Source: Hyphochytrium catenoides
Lineage: Eukaryota; Sar; Hyphochytriomycetes; Hyphochytriales; Hyphochytriaceae
DNA: 64,000 nt
Assembly (NCBI GenBank): GCA_900088475.1
Contig: FLMG01001544.1
Span: 1 to 64,000, forward strand
Direction: 5' to 3'
The translations under genes were made by a program, and so were the position numbers. The notes below the pieces were generated by a model. It had not been told where the DNA came from, searched no databases, and saw only the letters and a program-made list of their open reading frames with translations. Below, in pieces: positions 33,679 through 48,400 of this stretch (its first letter is position 1; the number at the start of each line of letters is the position of its first letter).

Positions 33679-36600
33679 CTACTCGGGACCACGTTCTCGC
33701 ATTCTATGGTGCAAAAAGCTAGCCAACTCGGTCGGATACAACTTTTGCACAATCTCTGACGCAGCCCCAATCTGGCGTGCTCGGAGACACAAGTAGACCT
33801 GAAAGAATAAGCCAAGGACCAAGTGTGAGATGTTTAGGTGGGACATCCAGAAAGCACACTAGAGAGCCCCGACTAAGAGTGTATGACGGACAGAAGCAGA
33901 GAGAGTAGACAGAGACCAATGCCATACTCGGTGTCACAGATCACGGATAGTGGTACAGTCCCTCAATCTACAGCTCCTTATATCCTACCTGCAACCGCAC
34001 AGCTTCACTGAGGCTGGTGTCCTCCTGAAAGGCTAGTCTCGAATAGCGGCCAGCTTCCGAGAGATCCTTCTGCACAGCCCCGACGAAGAAGACGAGGGAG
34101 AGAGAGACATAGAGAGGAAGAGTAAGAGACAGGAGATAGGGAGACGGAGGTCAACAAAGGTTTCTGCCTCTGCATTTGTCCTAGCGTCAACTGACGGTGG
34201 ACATACCTTTTCAATGCTAACGATGGCGCTGTTGACCATCACGGCTTGTCGAAGTGCTTTTCCAACATCCTGATACAGAGAGCGAAAGGTCAGTTATACT
34301 ACTGGCCTAGTCCAAAGCACAAGTAAGGCATAAAGGCCCCAATGGGCTGAGTAAGCCCGAGATATGGTGTAGTCTGCAGAGACAAGAAGACCAGGGACTC
34401 TGCAACAAAGTACAAATGACGGGGACTTAGTAAAGTGACATACTGGATCTTGAACCGTAGACTCTGTAGGCAGAAACTTCGCAGCCTCCTCTGGCCGATG
34501 CAGCATACTCAGCGCCTCCGCGGCATAATTGCCAGCCACCAACCTGGCACGACCAATTGGGAGCAAGAGTGAGTAGCCCGCTTCCTTATCGTAAGGCAAG
34601 GCTATAGAATCGGACCTATGGTGTTTGGGGCAATCCGGCAAGGCAAGAAGTCGTTGTGCCGCTTGTAAAGCTTGTAGTGGATCTCTTAGGCCGAGATTGG
34701 CATAGGCCAACAAAGACAAAGCGGCGACCTTCGTCTTCAGTTCCTAAGGAGATAATACAGTAGCCAGGTTTAATCATGGTACCAGCTCATGGTCCCAAGC
34801 TCTTCCTTCTTTTGCCAAAACTCACCGACAGGCGTAGGCGCTCCGATCTAGGTAGTTCAGCCACAGGTTCATTCCCTTCACCTCCTGCTGCTCCTGCTGA
34901 CTCTGAAGGTTCTCCGTACATGCTTGGGTCAATTGGAGGCTCTTGTCTATTTTTATCCGCAGTGCCGGAGAGAATGTCCATATGGTGGTCAGAAGAGAGA
35001 AGATGAAGACAATTCCGCAGACATATGACAGCATAGTTGAGTGAGATATCTTCGGAAACTGTCGCTTCTGTCCTTAACGACTCTGACGTAGTAGCCGACC
35101 CATTTGGTTTGCTGTCTGTTACAAATGATTCGCTAAACGGTGCTTCCGATCGCCTTTGCTCACAGGCAAGCAGAATTCGTCTTTGTTGACCCAGGCCAAC
35201 AACGCTGCGGATGATGCAAGAGCCATTAGCCTCTATGGCCTACACCAATGCAAGGGAGAGGTCGAGTTAGCGCTACTTCAAGGAGAAGCTGCCTAATTTG
35301 TTTCTTGTGCAAGTTGTCCTCTCCCTATTCCCTTTCTTCAAACTAATGCCCATCTCTGGCTCCGACCTGACGATAGTGTAGAACACAGCATTCCGCCAAC
35401 CGAAGCCAGAACCGAGGGTTTGAGCTGAAACGGGAGGTACACTGTTTGAGGCAGCGGAAGGCCAAAAGAGGCTTCCCGAGCTTCAACAGCTGAAGCGCCG
35501 CATTATAGAGGATCTCAAAGTGATATGATGGCTGGAAGACAGACACGCGGAGGAAGGCGAGGGATAGGATGAGATAAATCCGGCACAAGACGCGATCAAG
35601 TGGGGATAACATAGCGGCTGATGGCCTCGTGGAGCCAGTTAGGCACGACGCGGCTAGGGTAGAGGTTGTGCGGAGGAAATGCGTAACGGACATGATAAAG
35701 AGATGTCCGCGCAGCATTCCAGGGGTTACCTTCACTCTCGGCCCACCACGGGCTTGGCGTGCAACCGCAGATGCGGCCAATGCTCTGGAAAAGTAGGTAG
35801 AAGCAATGAAGCCCTTATCACGAAGCGTGTAGATACAACCCATGTTGTTTAATAAAGCAGCCTGGTGTATCGCATAGAAACGTTGTCAGGAGCTCCGAAC
35901 AAGGAAAATGCGAAGTGTGAGATAGTCAGCAGACCTCTTCAATTCCTTCTTTCTGGCAAGATGCAAGTACTCTCTCCGCCTTACTAAAATTCAATCTCCG
36001 ATACTCAAGATGAGCTCGTAAAGAAAGGATCGAGATATTGGCCACTGCATCTAACTCCCTTTCAGGAACTTCATAGCCTTCACCCTAAAGATAGACCAAA
36101 TGTCAGTATATAAAGATAACGCACAAAGAGGTTTCAGACTAGAGTATTGTCCTACCAGACGTGATCGATAATCCCCCTCGTTTTGAGCAGGGAGGGGCCT
36201 CAGATCCTTGTTCAGCACATCTTGTGCCGATCGGACATCCTGAAAACAGTCCAAAGCAGAGGTCCAGTGGGATCACCATCAGCTACAATTAAGAGCGGAG
36301 GTATACACCCGAGAAAACGGGAGAACTCATAAGGAGGCAAAGGAAGAGGACCAGAGAAGAGGAAGAAAAGGCAGGTGGCTACTTCCTCTGTAACACTAGC
36401 TGGCACTACGCAAAGCCACCTGCTTGTATAAGTTTGTGAGCGGTGAGTACCTTCTTTGCGCCTTTGAGGTTCCCCAAATAAATCTTGACGTAGGATCGCG
36501 CGAGAAGTACTCGAAACCTCACCTAAGGAAACGACACAGAAGAGATCAACATTTGCCACATGGATAGGCCAACTAGTAATCGGTCATACATAGGAGAGGA

Positions 36601-37830
36601 ACTCTTTTGCCTTTTCTTTGTCCACTTGTCCTCCTCCTTCTTCCCTGCTCTCTCTAGCGTGCTCTCCGGTTCCATCTTCAGATCTGTTATCTCTCTGGGT
36701 TTGGCTATGCGTTGTCTGACTCTTTTTTTCCAGGGCAGCCAGTGCGCTACAGATGGCCTCCAGTCGCAGCGTGGATTCCTATGTCGTACGGGTTCATCAG
36801 CTTGCTCGTTCATAGATAAGTCAGTGATGGAAGAGCCGCGAGAGTTGCGTCGCACTTATTCAACGGCAGAACGACGAAGGATGCAAAAGGGCCGTCAGCA
36901 GTGGAAAGCCTTACCCTCTCACTAATGGCTTCAAACAGCAGACTTGTCATAACATCCACATAAAGAAATAGGATATTGCAAGACAGATAGTCCAGCGACT
37001 CCTTAGCAGCGTGAACTAAAGGGGCCAGCGCTGCCGCTGCCGCATAAAGCTGCCGCTGTGAAGCTAAAATAACCGCCTACAGAAGGCACAACTATAGTGA
37101 CACGATGAGGACGACTTGGACTTCAGGCGGACTGACCATGTTGTACTTGACCGTCACCAGACTTGAAGACTCGTTGCCCCTGACCGTCTCTGGGGTAGAG
37201 CTCTCATTACCTTGTGCGATCTGCAGAGCGAATTGGCTCAGCTTAGTAACACTTCAAGTAGGCGTCATCCAACACATGTGCCTACCGCCCGCGATTCCAG
37301 TTCCTTCAACCTGCTCAGAAGCTCACTGAGACGGGCAAATCCCAGAACACCATGCTCCGCTAGCGCCAGATTCTGATAGAAGCGATTGTCTTTCCTATCA
37401 TTCTGTGCAACGTTGAGAGCTGTCACTATTTGTTGCGAGGAGCTGTCGAGTACACAATTGCCACCTACCAGCTGATCCTCAAGAGCACGCAACGCGTTGA
37501 CAGCTTCAGCATATCTCCTTGACCTTCAAGGGCGTTAGTTTTATTTATACCTGGCTTATTGGGAATTTCGTTCAGCTTACAGAAAATGATGCTCTGCTTG
37601 AGAGGCGAGTTGGGAAATGCTGCTTGAAGACGGCATTCTGATCCCTGCCACCGGTTCTCTTTATCTGGACTTGCATAAGCTCGGCACACCTGTCTAAGTT
37701 CCGTACACTTGTAACCCTTCGCTTCTTAGGCGATAAGCAGAGTCTCGTCAGCGCCAAGGTCAGGTACTAAGGACGCTGCTTCCAGTGAGGTTAATGCTTT
37801 GGTCGGCTAATCTGAATCTCTGATCTCAAA
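33679..37830 (-). CDS. CNOT10: CCR4-NOT complex subunit 10-like TPR protein
   Basis: Many short exons on the minus strand encode TPR-type helical repeats. The most diagnostic match to CNOT10 is the exon near 35370-35840: 'GCIYTLRDKGFIASTYFSRAL', then 'YHFEILYNAALQLLKLGKPLLAFRCL' and 'SSNPRFWLRLAECC'. Further TPR exons lie at about 37500-37290 ('YAEAVNALRALEDQL'), 37078-36926 ('AVILASQRQLYAAAAAL'), 34719-34450 ('LLAYANLGLRDPLQAL') and 34270-33960. The last exon ends 'VQKLYPTEL' and TAG at 33679. CNOT10 is a TPR subunit that pairs with CNOT11 in the N-terminal module of the CCR4-NOT deadenylase, which shortens mRNA poly(A) tails. The 5' end is unresolved; coding sequence reaches at least about 37820. 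Exon joins were not all phase-checked. Confidence 0.8.
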
Positions 37831-38235
37831 GCCTCAGGGCCCAGACGAAGACATCAGCACTACACTCAGTATGGCCTGCGACCCGATGAAACCCGCATAT
37901 TTTTCATCAACATGGGTATATCAGGCGCATAAAGTTAACCTCACATAGTCCACGAACTCGGGTATCCAGTCTGGTAGTCACGTGTCCCCGTTCTCTACCG
38001 CTCGGCCATACTTGGATAACTAGGGTCATGATGGTAAGCCCATCACTTGGCGAGTGTTCCAACAGCGCGAGGTGAGGCAGTTCCCAAATTCTCCGCTTGA
38101 GGCTAAGACGACGAGCGCTAGAATAGATTTTGAAAGCAGCGCCAAAGGATTGGGAGCTCTCCTCGAACGTTCGTCTGCGTTTCTAGCACTTGTTAAGGCG
38201 TCCTTCGCAGGTGCGGGGAGCTAGGTGGGGGGAGC

Positions 38236-40138
38236 ATGATGAAGACCGAGGAGACTGTGATCGACCTCACTGATGATTCAGAAGAGAAGGCCCCTATTCG
38301 CAGACATTCTACCAAACAAACGGCTTTACGCCGCGCCCAAAGACAAGCCAGTGATGAGCCTGAGGTCGCCTATAAGGTTCAGCTCCCAACGGGTAAACGC
38401 ATTGATGTCGACGTTGCCTCCAGCGCATCAATTCTGGCACTGAAAGAGAAGATCAGGCTTGCGACTGAGGTGAGAAGCCCATGTGACGATGTATCAGGTC
38501 TAAGCTAACCAACAATGTAGATCCCTGAAGACAAGATGAGACTGATCACGGCGGGACGTGAACTGAAACCGGGTACAAAGCTCTTAAGCCAATGCGCTAT
38601 CCAGCCACATCAGCTCATACAGGTCTTTTCGAGCTATAAGCCACCACAAACGACGAGTCCAAGCGCTCAGTCAATACAACCTTCAGCCGCCTCGGCATCT
38701 GCTAGTCGGAAAGCGGTGATCGACATAGCGTCAATGGAAGGCAGCAATAACTCTGGCACCATGGCTTCGCTGGCTCAGCCGCAGCGGGGCCGAAAACGAA
38801 AGGCTCCAGCACCAGAAGCCGCACCAGCGGCAGCCCAATCTAGCTCTAGCACTGCTGACCAGAGGCAGCTTCCCTCTACCTCTGGTGCCAAGCGTAAAAG
38901 GGCGCCAAAGGTAATCATGATACCCGAGAACTCATAACAAGGAAGCAGTGATGAGAGGTAATGTTACTCAGGAAAAGGCTGAGCCCGTGGAGAAACGGCT
39001 CAAAAAGTACCTCCCTTCCGCTAGCCAGAAAGTCCGAGAACGAATAGCTCGCGCCATAACTCAACGATTATTCCTTATATCAAGGCGAAAATTGTCAGGT
39101 GTGTCGATGGAAGTTCTTATCCTTCTATGTGCATTACCTAACTCAACAGTTGTACCATTAGACGATCAGCCAGGCTACTCTTTCTCTGTTTTGGGATCAA
39201 CAGGTCAGTGAGGGTATGGCAGATTTAATATTAGTCAAGATCACTAACTCTTGTCTCTCTTGCCCGGGTCTGCAGGGAACGTCTATGAGGTTGCAATTTC
39301 CTCTTTAGTCAGCTGTACATGTCCAGATTTCTTGAAGGTGCGTTTTGCCATATTTGTGCCTTCATATCTAGCAACTCACAGTGGTTCCATTATCACTAGG
39401 GCAATCTCTGCAAGCACATTCTCTTTGTGATGCTCAAGGTTCTCCGTTTAGACTCGTCATCACCATTGGTCTGGCAGCGCGCTTTATTGAAAACAGAGCT
39501 AGAGTCCATTTTTGCTAGCGCCCCAGATCCCACCGGAAGAGTAGACATAATGGCAAATAGTCTTGTTCGGGAGCAGTACTCCAGGATTGAGGCTGGCTCA
39601 GGCGTGGCAAGGTTCGTGCTTTCAACGCTCTCTCAAGTGCATATTGTGCCTAGGCTAACACTGTAACAGGGACTGCAAGATGGACCAGAGGCCGATTGGA
39701 GACGACGACGATTGTCCAATCTGCTTCGACCCTCTCAAAAGCTACGGGGGGGAAGGGCTGGTTTACTGCCAGTATGGGTGTGGGCAAAGTAAGCACCGCT
39801 TCTGCTTTCCTTTTTAGGGCTTAGATTGACGGGCTGGCACCATTTCTGTCTCATATTTAGGCGTTCATCGCAAATGTTGGGATAACTGGAGAAAACAGCA
39901 GACAAGGAGTGGCGGGGAGGTCTCCTGCATCTACTGCCGAGCAGCATGGGAACCGCGAAGGGCACTACCAGGAGACCCAGATTCGGCCTACGTCAACATG
40001 GGAGTATTGCAAGGGCAACCCACTGAGAGGGAACCATATCAACAGCCTTACAGACGTCGACGGAACTACCGCTCAAGCTGGTCTCGAGACTATGATGACG
40101 ATTATGACGAGGGAGATGACGAAGACTGGGCCTACTGA
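38236..40138 (+). CDS. SIM-UBL-SWIM-RING protein, probable E3 ubiquitin ligase
   Basis: Eight exons join in phase (38236-38469, 38521-38910, 38972-39098, 39150-39203, 39276-39337, 39400-39611, 39670-39788, 39861-40138) to 491 residues. Residues 8-14 'VIDLTDD' with following acids are a canonical SUMO-interacting motif. Residues about 46-115 form a ubiquitin-like domain ('YKVQLPTGKRIDVDV', 'IPEDKMRLITAGREL'). A Ser/Ala-rich basic linker with 'GRKRKAP' and 'AKRKRAPK' looks like a nuclear signal. A SWIM zinc finger uses Cys282, Cys284, Cys293 and His295. A RING uses Cys375, Cys378, Cys393, Cys397, His402, Cys405, Cys422 and Cys425. The C-terminal tail is Tyr/Arg/Asp-rich. The SWIM-RING half is like ZSWIM2/MEX ubiquitin ligases. 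The combined architecture suggests a SUMO-responsive nuclear ligase, by inference. Confidence 0.88.
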
Positions 40139-40866
40139 CAGAGCTCTAGGCCTGATGAGTAGACTAATCGCTGGCTGTTTCTGATGAAGCTTCAAAAGCG
40201 CAATGACAATGATCTGCAATTCTCTGCAATCTGCAACAAGGAAAATCAGAGCTCAATAAAACCAGAGCTGAGTTATCAATTATCATTGATTACATCTGTT
40301 GATAGTTTCGGATCCACATGTTCACAGCTGGACACTGGACATCTTTCTACAGTACGAGTATGACCTCCATCAGATCATCAGATCACAATCTGCCGGATGC
40401 ACAGATCTGGGTGAAGATTTCCTGATGAGCTGAAGATTTGGGAACAGCACTCAGTCTAGGTGACGTGGGCGCAAGTCTTGCTATTGTAGGGAAGAGGGAG
40501 ACTTTATTATATTTGGCTGGGTCCTTTGCCCGGACTCACTCAAAGCGCTTCTTTGATCGACCCTTAAGCCGCCAAAGCAATAACATCGATTTGGCCAGTG
40601 CGGACAGTAGGAGGCATAGTGTTTATTGCTGGATTTGCAAGTGCCTACTTCTACGCCTACTTCTTACCGCTCGATTTATAAGCTGCTAGTTAAGAGGGGG
40701 TACCAATCTTCTTGCTCTAATTGGAGGGAGGGTCGTTTCTCTGCTAGCCTTAAGCAGTGTTGTTGATTCATCCAAAGATGAGGATAGGCAGTCCTCCTTG
40801 TTACTAGAGCGAGTGGAGCGAACAAAAGGCAGTACTCTTGGCTGACTCTCGTGTACTTCTCGAATC
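40139..40866. other. intergenic region
   Basis: About 730 nt between two plus-strand genes. The first 300 nt are less pyrimidine-rich than the surroundings and repeat short words such as ATCAG and CTGATGAGCTGAAG. No gene, structured RNA or known repeat was recognised. Confidence 0.5.
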
Positions 40867-43103
40867 ATGAGTCGATCAGGAACTAAAAACAATCCAGCTA
40901 CAAGCGTTTTCGGTTCGTATCTGTGCTCATTGCTCTGTGTCCTACCTGTTTTACCAATATGACAATGTGGGTTGCTTCTGGTAGTGGGCAATATACCGTA
41001 TGACGTTTCGGAAGAGAAGCTCAGAGAGGTTTTCGCGCAAGTAGGGCAAGTGGTTAGCTTCAGGTGAGCTAAGACCATGCCGGTGATCATAGCTTCATCT
41101 AAAGGCAACATATTTTGCCAGGCTTGTCTATGATAGAGATACAGGGAAGCCGAAGGGCTATGGCTTCTGCGAATATGCTGATGGCTTCACAGCCATGAGT
41201 GCTATGCGTAACCTGAACGGTTATGAGATAAATGGAAGAGCCATAAGAGTGGACTTTGCCGAAGGTTGGCCGACTTTATCTGTTGCCTGTTTCTTTTGAC
41301 TCATGCTGCGTACCAAAGGTGGACCTTTGTGGGTCCAGCTTCTAACAATCCTCTAAACTTAAAGGCGACAAAAAGGAAGGTGGAGGCCCGTCCAAACCAG
41401 TACCAGATGCAGGAATGGCAGCTGCAGAGGATGTCGTCAAAGGCTTCAGTCCTTCCCAGCTCGTAGAGCTATTGAGAGAATTGAAAGTCAGTTTGCTGTA
41501 TCCTTCCTTACTTTTACATACTTCTGACGTACTTACTTGAAGGGCCTGGCGAAGACTGAACCAGAGAAGACAAAGGCACTCTTCTCTTCCTACCCCTCGG
41601 CTGGCTTCGCGGTGATGCATTCCTTGAAGGTCCTTGGAGTCACCTTTTCTGAAAGCCCGAAGCCCACGGAGGCAGCGGTAAGTCTTTGAGCAAAAGACGG
41701 GATCCCAAGAGCTAGTGCTCACTGCAGTAGCCTAGTTACCCCGCTTCCTCTAATCATTCAACTATCTGCTCTCGCTTGTTTTGGGTCTCCTTCCCTGTTG
41801 ACCTCTGTGGCAGCCCTGTTCTCTCTGTTTCTGACATTTACCGATTTGAAACCATAGGCACCAATTCTAGGCTCGCCTGCGTCTGCAAATCGTCCACTGC
41901 AGCAGTTTTCACAAACCCACCAATCCACCCAACAAGGGATATTACCAGCGACCCCTGCAACTTCAATGCCCGGGAGTTATGGAACAACCATTGGCCAAGC
42001 AGCACCTTCATATCCGCCAGCTTCAACAACCTACCCTACCAACTCTCAAATGGTGCCACCGGGTAGCGGACGTCAACATTCCCAGCAGGTTTGCTTTCTT
42101 ACTATTGATCTTGGCTCACCTTCTTCCGCTTTCACTCAATCCTGCACTCGGTCCTTGTTCGCGCTAACGCAACCTAACTCCGACCTACGTGTGGTGCAGA
42201 CATCCGCTCCCGCGCTACACTCCAGTTCTGGGCAGCTTGCTTCTGGGCAGGGGCCCCTAGATCCTAGACTACGGCCTGGTATGGACCCCAGACAACGCCT
42301 TCAAGACCCAAGGGGCCAGCCACCGCTAGATCCTCGGCTTCAACCTCCAGAACCGAGGTATCAGGAACCAAGGCTGCAAGAACCTCAGCGATTTGTAGAT
42401 CCCCGGCATCATGAGAACAGACAGGTTTTAGCCCCCTCCAGCCCTTGAGATGAACAATGCAAATCATTCTGACCCCTTCTCTCTTCACTCTATATTCATC
42501 TCTTCGTTCTGTAGGTACCTCCTCAAAACCCAGCTACGCATGCTCTGCGTCGAGATGGTCCACCGTCTCATATGGGTGGGAGGCTCGATCACAGTCACCC
42601 TGCCCAGTCCATGAGAATGGAACCAATGCGCCAACCTCCGCCGGGCCGAATGGACCATCCTCCCTCTCATTACCCGCCAAATAGAATGGAGCCTCCTCCG
42701 CGTGGTGCCCCACCTATGCAAGGTCATCCACATCACCCTTCTCGTGCTCATGGCGCCAGAATGGAGCCGGGCCCCCCGCACATGCTAGATAGGAGAGACC
42801 ATCCGCAGGCGTTAGGACCCCACCACCCAATGCAGGTAGGTCATGGGAGGTCTACAAAACAAGAGGCACCGCATAGGCGTGGAGTAGAACTATGACCATT
42901 TTGCAAGAGTTTGCAGCCAAGGAAGGATATAGAAATGTGAGGGACAAGGTCTGGGACAAAAAGTTCTGGGACGGACTTAGGACGGGTTTCAGCTCCTTGG
43001 GCTAATGAGGCTTCTCTTGCTGTAGGGTTCGGGCCCAAGAGGACCTCCCCCTCGACCTTTCCCTTCTCCTCCTAGCGACCCCCGGAAGAGACGCCGCTTC
43101 TAG
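40867..43103 (+). CDS. CSTF2: cleavage stimulation factor 64-kDa subunit-like (CstF-64/Rna15 family)
   Basis: Nine exons join in phase (40867-40912, 40985-41063, 41122-41264, 41365-41486, 41543-41677, 41858-42088, 42200-42424, 42515-42835, 43026-43103) to 459 residues. The N-terminal RRM is very typical: RNP2 'VFVGNIPYD' and RNP1 'KGYGFCEY', with '[21 protein letters not shown]'. It is followed by a hinge-like helix region ('[13 protein letters not shown]', '[13 protein letters not shown]'), which in CstF-64 binds CstF-77. The second half is Pro/Arg/Met-rich with recurrent 'DPR' and 'RMEPP' motifs and ends 'PRKRRRF'. CstF-64 binds the GU-rich element during pre-mRNA 3'-end cleavage. The conserved C-terminal helical domain that binds Pcf11 in known homologues is not present before the stop. 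Confidence 0.9.
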
Positions 43104-43527
43104 TGTCAAGGTGAACTAATTAATGGGAAAGGAATAAAGGGAAGGCCATTCTTACCAGCTTGTAGGACTTTTTCATTGGTATCTGCTGCGGTCTCCACCG
43201 ATATCTTCGGGTGTTCAATAGTATCTCACGCATGTTACCATTGAGAACTTGCCACTACTTAGTCTTGGGCTCCATGAACGTGATCATTCCATCTTCCCCT
43301 TTAACGTCAAACTCTTGATCAGATCATCGGCTTGAGGTTAAGTTATGAGGATTAAATAGGTTCTGCTTTCTTACTCTAGAGTTCGTGATTATATTGAATT
43401 GTCGTCTTCGTCCCCGGTTTCCACCCCCACGCGCCTGAAAAGTGGCATCGCTGTTAATAATCCCTTATCCCCTATCATAGATCAGCTTGCTGCGAAAAAT
43501 GTCCTTAGGCTTGTCCATAACTATCTT
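43104..43527. other. convergent 3' flanks
   Basis: 424 nt between the stops of the CstF-64-like gene and the PI4K gene. Presumably 3' untranslated sequence of both; nothing else was recognised. Confidence 0.55.
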
Positions 43528-46888
<3,361 letters not shown>

Positions 46889-47254
46889 GGTCCCCTTTCA
46901 GGATGGGCCCAGCGAACTGCAGGACTAAAAAAGGCTCTCTCCGTAGCGATGGTCAGGGTTAGTGAAAGGATTGGCGTCCTGGTGAAGAACAGACGCTTCA
47001 CTTTATTCCCCTTCCATCTGCCCAGAAGCAAAACTGGAGCGATCCACCTCTCAGCGCATCCATCGTCAACGGCAATTGAGCCTTGGGTCTTCCCTCACTG
47101 ATGATGGTTGGAAGTGCAGCGGTGATCAAAAGGTTGATGTGGATGGATCATATTGTTGAGCGGGAAGCTTCCTATCCGACCAGACGAAGCTCAGCTTGCA
47201 GCTCAATTAGCAGCAAGCACGCACTGTCTCGCTCTCTGTATCTCTGCATTAAAC

Positions 47255-47289
<35 letters not shown>

Positions 47290-47566
47290 GGGGAAGTGAA
47301 CTTACAACCAAACTTCACCGCCATTGACACAGAATGGAGACTTTACTTCACATTCACAGACAAAATTGTAGAAATGAAGGTGTGTTGGGGGGAGAAATTA
47401 AGATGTTTTTTACGAGAAAGCCCCAAAAGCCGTCATTATCTTTCACCAACAGTGAAGATTACTCCTACAAAGGACACCAAAGAGGTTTCCTCTCAGGTGT
47501 ACCTGGTACTTTGCTAGTAGTAGTCCTGCACTAGTACCATCCGCTCTCCCTTTCTTGACTTGTGCT
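46889..47566. other. intergenic region with (CT)n tract
   Basis: About 680 nt upstream of the PI4K start. A perfect CT tract occupies 47258-47287. Open frames here are low-complexity or lack motifs. Likely the PI4K promoter. Confidence 0.5.
47258..47287. repeat. (CT)n microsatellite
   Basis: A CT dinucleotide tract of about 30 nt upstream of the PI4K gene. Confidence 0.93.
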
Positions 47567-48256
47567 TCAACTTGTTTGAGCACATCTTGAGAACAGGGAT
47601 CCTTGAGCTGAAGGAGTGTCGCTTGGCTTTACTGGTACATCTCTGACATTGGCGCCTGGCGGACGAGCTCTCAGAAAGCCCTCCTGCGATAGGATGAGGC
47701 CGTAATGATACCTATCCGGGCTCTTCAGAGCTGTGCCAATGGCTGGCTTGGTGGGCCTACCTCCTCTTCTTTCTGTCTGCCCGCTTTGACACAGTGCTGA
47801 TGCCCTTGGCCCAAACAGACTGACTTGTAAGCTGCGGAACTGTCGACACTTCAGTATCTCCACCCTGCGAAGCATGTCCACCGCCTTCGGTAAAAGAGTT
47901 TGTTAGACTCGTCCAAGGCAGCGAAAGTCGTGTAGACTGCACTACAGATGCAACAAGTGTAATCATATCCATCCTTTTGCCCTAGCCAAGCTTTCTTTCC
48001 TTCCATTCGCACCCAACACCAACTTCTAGCGCTGTGCGTCGTGGTTGAATGACCTGACCTTCTAAAAAGTAACAGTGGCTTGCCAAATATAAGAAAGCGG
48101 TACAACTAGCCAGCCCCAGTGACTAATACAATCACCCTTGGTCGAATAATCTACATGCATCACTGAAAGAGCAAGGGGCACACCGGCGACAGGGTTACTA
48201 GCCAGCATCTCCGGCTTCGGCTGGCTGCTCATTATTTCGGAAACGTTAATGCGCAT
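47567..48256 (-). CDS. possible small gene, uncharacterised
   Basis: A minus-strand frame from about 48256 ('RINVSEIMSSQPKPEML', 'GVPLALSVMHVDYSTKG') meets a GT and could be joined to a short exon near 48032-47980 and to a Pro/Arg-rich exon ending at 47567 ('SPDRYHYGLILSQEGFL', 'VRDVPVKPSD'). Composition is protein-like and the region sits between two real minus-strand genes. I recognise no domain, and the joins are not phase-checked, so this may be untranslated or spurious. Confidence 0.27.
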
Positions 48257-48400
48257 GCCGCCTATAACGTATCTTAGGTCTGCTGGGTTGGAATAGCCTC
48301 ATACACTTAGGTTGGCAATAAGTTATTGGCTGGCTGCCCTCGTCAAGCGGATGGAGAACAGGTCCAGTTTACTGTACAAAAACTCTGTATAAAGAAGATG

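Noticed and set aside
40139..40440. Possible degraded transposon (recurring ATCAG/CTGATGA words, also near 7165-7290 and 61490-61640)
   Set aside because: No terminal repeats, target-site duplication, or transposase or reverse-transcriptase motif was found, and the shared words are too short to prove kinship.
47083..47534. Plus-strand frame containing a CT tract, 144 codons
   Set aside because: Its centre is a Ser-Leu repeat from the microsatellite and the flanks match no family.
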